Shown here: positions 15,238-19,337 of the stretch, piece after piece
How positions within the stretch are numbered: the stretch's first letter is position 1
How the letters are laid out: every line of letters starts with the position of its first letter
Source: Thermoplasmata archaeon
GTDB lineage: Archaea > Thermoplasmatota > Thermoplasmata > Thermoplasmatales > Thermoplasmataceae
NCBI GenBank assembly: GCA_021797265.1
Contig: JAJZZZ010000009.1
Location: 1-19,337, forward strand
Length of the DNA: 19,337 bases
Direction: 5' to 3'
The notes under the pieces: model-generated
Database searches by the model: none
What the model saw: the letters and a program-made list of their open reading frames with translations, nothing else
What the model was told of the DNA's origin: nothing
Made by a program: the position numbers and the translations under genes

Positions 15238-15984
15238 TTATGGTTCCATATCACTTCTTGTCTGCCTTTTTCTCTCCTGCCTTTCCCTGACATGGGAGAG
15301 TTCTTTTGCCTCCTCCGGAGTGGGTTCAAATGTCTCAGCAATCTTTTCTCCAACAAATTCTGGAGGTATGTTATCAACTAAAAATACATCGGAGGTTGCT
15401 CTGTAAACATTTATTCCCGACTTTATCATGGATTTAGTGTCAACCGGAACAACAGCAGGTGCTTCAATGTGAAACAGGCCGGAAATATATGCCTGGCGTG
15501 GTGTCAGGGAAAGGTGGACCCAGCTCTTGTCCGAAGGGCTGATTCCAGTCTCCCGTATAAATTCCAGCTCTTCATCAGTGGTCTGGTAGTAGAGCACCTC
15601 AGGAATATCATCAGCTGGAAGGTCATCAAGATTAACAGGTATTGTATGGCCGTATGTGGCCCTTATTTCCTCCTTATCATTTATCTGATACCTCTCCTTA
15701 GGATCTGTCCGTACCAGAGCCTCTATATGAAAAGGAGTCAGCCACCAGAAACTCTTCTTCTGAGCCCTTATTACTGTCGCAACTGAATATAGCTTGACCC
15801 ATCCATGGTCATCCATCCTGACGCCATAGTTTTCAGGGAAATGCCTTAGCATTCCTGCAAGTATCCTGCCCACTCCTTCAATTTCGCCGCCCTTCATCAG
15901 GAGCCTTCCTCTGGATCCGCACACTGAGCACTCCTCACCACGGAACGGGCCATCTTTCTGACAGTTTCTGAGTTCCTCTATCAT
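15238..15984 (-). CDS. kptA: RNA 2'-phosphotransferase (Tpt1/KptA family)
   Basis: Removes an internal 2'-phosphate from RNA using NAD+, giving ADP-ribose 1'',2''-cyclic phosphate and nicotinamide. The 248-residue product begins with an archaeal zinc-ribbon-like segment (C8, C19, C22) found in archaeal KptA. LRH (Arg47-His48), NYGVRMDDHGWVKL, RATYGHT (Arg108, His113), VLYYQTT and SWVHLS are the family landmarks. The last catalytic Arg of the family, usually just before the VHLS segment, appears to be Lys153 (DKSWVHLS). The C-terminus is charged and probably disordered. ATG 15984 is chosen because AGGTGA, which includes the prs stop codon, is 5 bases upstream; GTG 15993 is the alternative and adds 3 residues. 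It is second in an operon with prs. Confidence 0.9.
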   Translation of the reverse strand: MIEELRNCQKDGPFRGEECSVCGSRGRLLMKGGEIEGVGRILAGMLRHFPENYGVRMDDHGWVKLYSVATVIRAQKKSFWWLTPFHIEALVRTDPKERYQINDKEEIRATYGHTIPVNLDDLPADDIPEVLYYQTTDEELEFIRETGISPSDKSWVHLSLTPRQAYISGLFHIEAPAVVPVDTKSMIKSGINVYRATSDVFLVDNIPPEFVGEKIAETFEPTPEEAKELSHVRERQERKRQTRSDMEP

Positions 15985-15989
15985 TTGAT

Positions 15990-15995
15990 TCACCT
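15990..15995 (-). promoter_or_regulatory. Ribosome binding site of kptA containing the prs stop codon
   Basis: AGGTGA on the - strand lies 5 bases before ATG 15984, and its TGA is the stop codon of prs. It decides the kptA start and suggests coupled translation. Confidence 0.65.
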
Positions 15996-16841
15996 ATCCA
16001 GTACCTTTGCCAGATCACGAGCAACAGATATGGAACTGAATTCTCCATCTATTGTATCAGTCACCCAGAGCCCATCGGATACAGCTGAAATCTGGCTCTG
16101 GGATCCGGATGCAAATACCCCGTGGATGGCGGTAACGTATATCCGCCCGGCAGATTTTGATTTTAGGAGGCCAATCGCCTTAATTATTGTGCCGCCAGTT
16201 GATATGATGTCGTCCACAAGGAGGATATTTTTCCCAGAGTAATCATCTTCTGGGAGGCTCATCTGAACTGTTCTGGAATCAATCCTCTTCTTCTCAATAT
16301 AAAGTGCCCTTGAACCGATGCGTTCTGCCAGTTTCTCTGCCCTGGAAAACCCTCCATCGTCCGGTGATATGACAATGTCTATTTTCCTGTCTTTGAAGAA
16401 GTCTCCAAGGGAGTCTATAACCTCAACGTTTGTGAAAGGTTTTGAGGCAAATCCAACCGTGGCCTTATCATGTATCTCAACACATATGATCTCATCAGCC
16501 CAGTTTTCCATGGTTTTAAGTACCGCCCTGGAGGAGACACTCTCCCCGGGTTTGTAAATCATGTGCTGCCTTGCATAACCGTAATAGGGAATTACAAGCT
16601 TCACCGACGATGCTCCATTTTCCTTCGACGAGTTGATAAGGAACAGGGTCTCAAGGATATCGGAATCGCTTCGTGTGTTTCCAACCACAATGACATCCTG
16701 CCCTTTCAGGTCTGACTCAATCCTGACATAAAGCTCACCATCCGGGAACCTTTTGGTGCTGCAACCTGACAGCCTGGCTCCCAGAATATCGGATAATTTC
16801 CTTGCAAGTCCGATGGAGGAATTTGATGCCACAATTAACAT
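15990..16841 (-). CDS. prs: Ribose-phosphate pyrophosphokinase
   Basis: Makes PRPP from ribose 5-phosphate and ATP, feeding purine, pyrimidine, histidine, tryptophan and NAD synthesis in the cytoplasm. The 283-residue product is shorter than bacterial Prs (about 315) and matches the short archaeal type. Visible motifs are RFPDGE (31-36), PYYGYARQ (85-92), EIHDK with His124 (122-126), SPDDGGFSRAE (159-169) and the PRPP-binding loop VDDIISTGGT (209-218). ATG 16841 is supported by a TATA-like CTATTAAGAA centred 26 bases upstream, giving a leaderless transcript. The stop lies inside the kptA ribosome binding site. It is divergent from the branched-chain aminotransferase, which has its own TATA box. 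Confidence 0.95.
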   Translation of the reverse strand: MLIVASNSSIGLARKLSDILGARLSGCSTKRFPDGELYVRIESDLKGQDVIVVGNTRSDSDILETLFLINSSKENGASSVKLVIPYYGYARQHMIYKPGESVSSRAVLKTMENWADEIICVEIHDKATVGFASKPFTNVEVIDSLGDFFKDRKIDIVISPDDGGFSRAEKLAERIGSRALYIEKKRIDSRTVQMSLPEDDYSGKNILLVDDIISTGGTIIKAIGLLKSKSAGRIYVTAIHGVFASGSQSQISAVSDGLWVTDTIDGEFSSISVARDLAKVLDR

Positions 16842-16862
16842 GAATGAGAGGTTATTGCAGGT

Positions 16863-16872
16863 TTCTTAATAG
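16863..16872 (-). promoter_or_regulatory. TATA box of the prs-kptA operon
   Basis: CTATTAAGAA on the - strand is centred 26 bases before ATG 16841 and predicts a leaderless transcript. Confidence 0.5.
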
Positions 16873-16924
16873 TTTTGTTCACATTCCTTTTGATCTGTAT
16901 CTTCTTTCGGCAATGTTGGTTCTG

Positions 16925-16932
16925 TATTTATA
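16925..16932 (+). promoter_or_regulatory. TATA box of the branched-chain aminotransferase gene
   Basis: TATTTATA is centred about 25 bases before ATG 16953. This favours 16953 over the earlier in-frame starts at 16875 and 16932. Confidence 0.6.
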
Positions 16933-16952
16933 TGAACAATGAATTTACCTGC

Positions 16953-17858
16953 ATGGCATCAAAAGTATGGTATGACGGTAAACTTGTAGATGAGTCAGAG
17001 GCAAAGGTCCCTATCCTGAATCATTCCCTCCAGTATGGGAGTGGTATTTTCGAGGGTATTCGGGCGTACAGTACAGGTTCAGGCCTGTCAGTATTCAGGC
17101 TCTCTGATCATGTAAGGAGATTCCTGAATACAGCCAGGATATATCGGATGAACATAGGAAGGACAGAGGATGAAATTTCCGGAGCAATACTTGACACAGT
17201 AAGGGCAAATGGCCCGGAGGAATGTTACATCAGGCCATTTGCATTCTTCAATTCTGAAAGCGTATCCCTTGTAACGGATGGGATGAAGGTAAGCCTGGCT
17301 GTCATGACGGTGAAGATGGGAGGATACTTCCAGGAAAAGGTGGAGAAAGGGATCAGATGCAAGGTATCCTCCTGGAAGAGGATAAATTCTTCTATACTTC
17401 CGGTTGAAGCCAAAGCAAGTGGCAATTACCTGAATTCAATACTTGGAAGCATGGACGCACGTACATCAGGCTATGACGAGGCCATATTCACATCCGGGGA
17501 GGGGTACGTAGCTGAAGGTGCCGGCCAGAACATCTTCATTGTAAAGAATGGAGAGATTGTGACACCTGGGGCGGAGTCAGCAATTCTAATGGGTATAACA
17601 AGGGACTCTGTCATAAAGATAGCAAGAGACAGAGGATTCAATGTAACTGAACGGCTCATTCTCCGCGATGAGGTTTACAGTGCAGACGAAGTATTCTTTG
17701 CTGGTACAGCAGCCGAAATAACACCAATAGTTTCTGTTGACGGCATAAAGATAGCGGATGGAAAACCAGGGAAAATTACCAGGGAAATTCTGGGCGAATA
17801 CAGCTCCGCTGTCCACGGTAAGAATGAGAAATACAGGCAGTGGCTGTATTCTGTATGA
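16953..17858 (+). CDS. ilvE: Branched-chain amino acid aminotransferase
   Basis: Fold-type IV PLP enzyme that moves amino groups between glutamate and branched-chain keto acids. The 301-residue product has the usual length. ASKVWYDGKLVDESEAKVP and NHSLQYGSGIFEGIRAY (23-39) are the family N-terminus; Arg94 in CYIRPFAF, the Schiff-base Lys154 in VEAKASGNYLNS, Glu188 in AEGAGQNIF and FFAGTAAEITPI (248-259) follow. The two N-terminal extensions allowed by earlier start codons (16875, 16932) are hydrophobic or unlike the family, and TATTTATA fits a leaderless start at 16953. D-amino acid aminotransferase is the nearest alternative, but the full-length match to IlvE motifs makes that unlikely. Confidence 0.95.
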   Translation: MASKVWYDGKLVDESEAKVPILNHSLQYGSGIFEGIRAYSTGSGLSVFRLSDHVRRFLNTARIYRMNIGRTEDEISGAILDTVRANGPEECYIRPFAFFNSESVSLVTDGMKVSLAVMTVKMGGYFQEKVEKGIRCKVSSWKRINSSILPVEAKASGNYLNSILGSMDARTSGYDEAIFTSGEGYVAEGAGQNIFIVKNGEIVTPGAESAILMGITRDSVIKIARDRGFNVTERLILRDEVYSADEVFFAGTAAEITPIVSVDGIKIADGKPGKITREILGEYSSAVHGKNEKYRQWLYSV

Positions 17859-17879
17859 AATTTAGATTTTGTAGAGCAA

Positions 17880-18500
17880 TCATTCCGGATAAACAACCGG
17901 GAGGGACTTGTTTATCCAGTTTGCCATTCCACCCACAACAGTGGCAGCATGGAATCCGTTATCACTTAGATAAAGTGCAGCTGCCTCACTTCTATTTCCA
18001 TGTGCACACACGATGGCATACTTCTTGCTCCTGTCAAGTGAGTTCACAAGATTCTGCACATCTGACATGGGGACATTTTTTGCTCCCTCTATCATTCCGT
18101 AATTCAGCTCATAGGGTTCTCTGACATCGATAATCTCCCATTCCTCCATCTCGCTCTCAAGAACATCCGGTTCAATTTCGATGAGCCTTGCAATTGGAAG
18201 GTTTTCATCCGCCCACTCCTTAAGATCATCTGAAATTGCAATTATAGGCTCTATCTTGTGTGCCTTCAACTCATTCAGTGCCTTGTCAGAGACAACGCTG
18301 TTGTTTGACACAAGGACAACCTGGAGATCCTGCCCATTAAGCCAGTCGCTGACAGCTTTGCCCCATCCCCATGAATTGTATGGGGCGCTGACAGAGGACG
18401 GAATATGCGCTCTGGAAAATTCTCTGGCAGTACGAGTGTCTATGACCACAGCTTCTCCCGAGGCAACCTTTTCATTAATTTCAGCCAGTTTTGAATTCAT
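17880..18500 (-). CDS. Tandem rhodanese-domain protein
   Basis: 206-residue protein with two rhodanese-like domains that would carry or transfer sulfane sulfur. The N-terminal domain (about 1-105) keeps VVIDTRTAREFSRAHIP but has VLVSNNSV with Ser65 where the active cysteine would be, so it is probably non-catalytic. The C-terminal domain (about 106-206) has IIDVREPYELNYGMIEGAKNVP, then the active-site loop Cys165-AHGNR-Ser171 and VVGGMANW near 188-195. Catalytic-domain-second order is usual for tandem rhodaneses. There is no signal peptide. The ATG overlaps the stop of the upstream metallo-beta-lactamase-fold gene (ATGA), a pairing well known between persulfide dioxygenases and rhodaneses. 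Confidence 0.92.
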   Translation of the reverse strand: MNSKLAEINEKVASGEAVVIDTRTAREFSRAHIPSSVSAPYNSWGWGKAVSDWLNGQDLQVVLVSNNSVVSDKALNELKAHKIEPIIAISDDLKEWADENLPIARLIEIEPDVLESEMEEWEIIDVREPYELNYGMIEGAKNVPMSDVQNLVNSLDRSKKYAIVCAHGNRSEAAALYLSDNGFHAATVVGGMANWINKSLPVVYPE

Positions 18501-19303
18501 TTTGACGATCCTGTGATATTTCTCTCTCTAATAATCCTGACTCCTTCTGGCTCAAGCTTCCTGAATCTGCTCTGGAATTTCCAGAAGTCATCTTCATTTC
18601 TAAATGAGAGGAACCTGTTGTTTCTTCTTTCGAAACCGATGGTGGAGAACTGGGACCCAGACATGAAAATTCCACCACACTTAGAGGCTCCATAATGTGC
18701 CGGATACAGTAAGACTGAATCCGGGAGCTCCATAATTTTCTGAATACTTCTGAAGGAGTTTGCTGACATGACCCTCTCCTCTTCTGGAGTGAGTGCAAGA
18801 TCAGACCTACCCACATCACCTGCAAATAGAAGATCACCACTGAAAACCGCCAGAGGGTCAGAGCCTCTTGATCTATCGGTGAGTATTATGGAGATGCTTT
18901 CAGATGTGTGCCCCGGCGTATCCATGAATTTGAAGCTAAGATGCCCCAGATGAATCTCCTGGAGTTTGGAGGAAGGCTCAAAATGGAATGACACTGGTGA
19001 AGATGTGCCCATGACAACAGGTGCACCAGTCAGATCCGATATTTGGTGTGCACATGATATGTGGTCTGCATGTAGGTGCGTTTCTATGATCCACTTCAGC
19101 CTTAGCCCCATGTCCTGCAAATCCAGTATGTATCTTTCAGAACCTATCTCATTAAGAGGGTCGATAAGGACTGCTGCTCCAGATACCTGGTCTCCGATTG
19201 CATAAGACAGGCATCCATGGATACTGTCATCGTAAATTTTCATTCTCATTTTATCATGCCTTAGGGAGGAAATAATCAGGCTTAAAAATCTTTTAACAGC
19301 CAT
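18497..19303 (-). CDS. Metallo-beta-lactamase-fold persulfide dioxygenase (ETHE1-like)
   Basis: Probable mononuclear iron dioxygenase that oxidises glutathione- or other low-molecular-weight persulfides to sulfite. The 268-residue product has ETHLHADH (74-81), DTPGHTSES with His132, FSGDLLFAGDVGRSD with Asp157 and YPAHYG with His203; the GDLLFAGDVGR run is typical of ETHE1-like proteins rather than glyoxalase II. ATG 19303 is used because a TATA-like ATATAA is centred 26 bases upstream; ATG 19249 or 19243 would begin nearer the usual family N-terminus (MKIYDDSIHGCLSY) and remove 18-20 residues. The substrate thiol in archaea is not known. It is coupled by ATGA to the double rhodanese. Confidence 0.88.
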   Translation of the reverse strand: MAVKRFLSLIISSLRHDKMRMKIYDDSIHGCLSYAIGDQVSGAAVLIDPLNEIGSERYILDLQDMGLRLKWIIETHLHADHISCAHQISDLTGAPVVMGTSSPVSFHFEPSSKLQEIHLGHLSFKFMDTPGHTSESISIILTDRSRGSDPLAVFSGDLLFAGDVGRSDLALTPEEERVMSANSFRSIQKIMELPDSVLLYPAHYGASKCGGIFMSGSQFSTIGFERRNNRFLSFRNEDDFWKFQSRFRKLEPEGVRIIRERNITGSSK

Positions 19304-19326
19304 TTAATAGCAATTCTGCATTTAAG

Positions 19327-19332
19327 TTATAT
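19327..19332 (-). promoter_or_regulatory. TATA box of the persulfide dioxygenase-rhodanese pair
   Basis: ATATAA on the - strand is centred 26-27 bases before ATG 19303. It lies at the window edge, so upstream context is not visible. Confidence 0.45.
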
Positions 19333-19337
19333 GGAAA

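Noticed and set aside
13211..16882. TTTTGTTCAC repeated in two intergenic regions (13211-13220 and 16873-16882)
   Set aside because: A 10-base match between intergenic regions of this total length is expected by chance about once, and no symmetry supports a binding site.
16875..16952. N-terminal extensions of the branched-chain aminotransferase from earlier starts
   Set aside because: The extra residues are hydrophobic and unlike the family, and the TATA box TATTTATA would lie inside the extended coding region.
18481..18840. 119-residue - strand frame overlapping the persulfide dioxygenase gene
   Set aside because: It is a second frame of the same strand; the metal-binding motifs are all in the other frame.
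1..19337. Search by eye for tRNA, rRNA, CRISPR repeats, transposases and phage genes
   Set aside because: None was found; intergenic gaps are all under about 200 bases and show no cloverleaf, repeat-spacer or terminal inverted repeat pattern.

Overview
The window reads as a piece of an archaeal chromosome, most likely from the Thermoplasmata (Thermoplasmatales and relatives). The reasons are an archaeal-type A1Ao ATPase operon, an archaeal KptA with an N-terminal zinc-ribbon-like segment, a short archaeal ribose-phosphate pyrophosphokinase, heavy use of AGG/AGA and ATA codons, and many first genes that look leaderless (a TATA-like box centred about 26 bases before the start codon). Genes inside operons instead carry GGTGA-type ribosome binding sites. 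The genus is not determined. The ATPase A subunit lacks the intein known from Thermoplasma, so this is probably a different lineage (inference).

Bases 1-6400 hold the 3' part of an ATPase operon on the + strand: the end of subunit F, then A, B, D, an unnamed 55-residue membrane protein, the H-type stalk coiled coil and membrane subunit I. The genes abut or overlap. Subunits H and I sit at the end of the operon rather than the beginning, and no K (proteolipid) gene follows. Bases 6401-7764 carry three poorly characterised small genes: a 76-residue membrane protein, a 144-residue protein and a 212-residue protein. Bases 7816-9657 encode an S9-family serine peptidase divergent from the 212-residue gene, and both appear to use one shared TATA element.

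Bases 9661-11678 (- strand) are a translationally coupled pair, an NDP-sugar epimerase followed by a PLP aminotransferase. Bases 11775-12551 (-) encode a regulator with two Lrp-type winged helices. Then come a Nudix hydrolase (+), a 76-residue winged-helix protein (+) and an OYE/2,4-dienoyl-CoA-reductase-like flavoenzyme (+). Bases 15238-16841 (-) are a prs-kptA operon joining PRPP synthesis and NAD-dependent RNA 2'-phosphate removal. A branched-chain aminotransferase (+) follows. The window closes with a coupled - strand pair, an ETHE1-like persulfide dioxygenase and a double rhodanese protein, which suggests sulfane-sulfur handling.

The region is gene-dense core genome. There is no stretch over about 200 bases without a gene, and I saw no tRNA, rRNA, CRISPR array, insertion sequence or phage gene. 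The most unusual items are the ATPase-operon microprotein, the symmetric two-way promoters, and the KptA with Lys where the family has a catalytic Arg.
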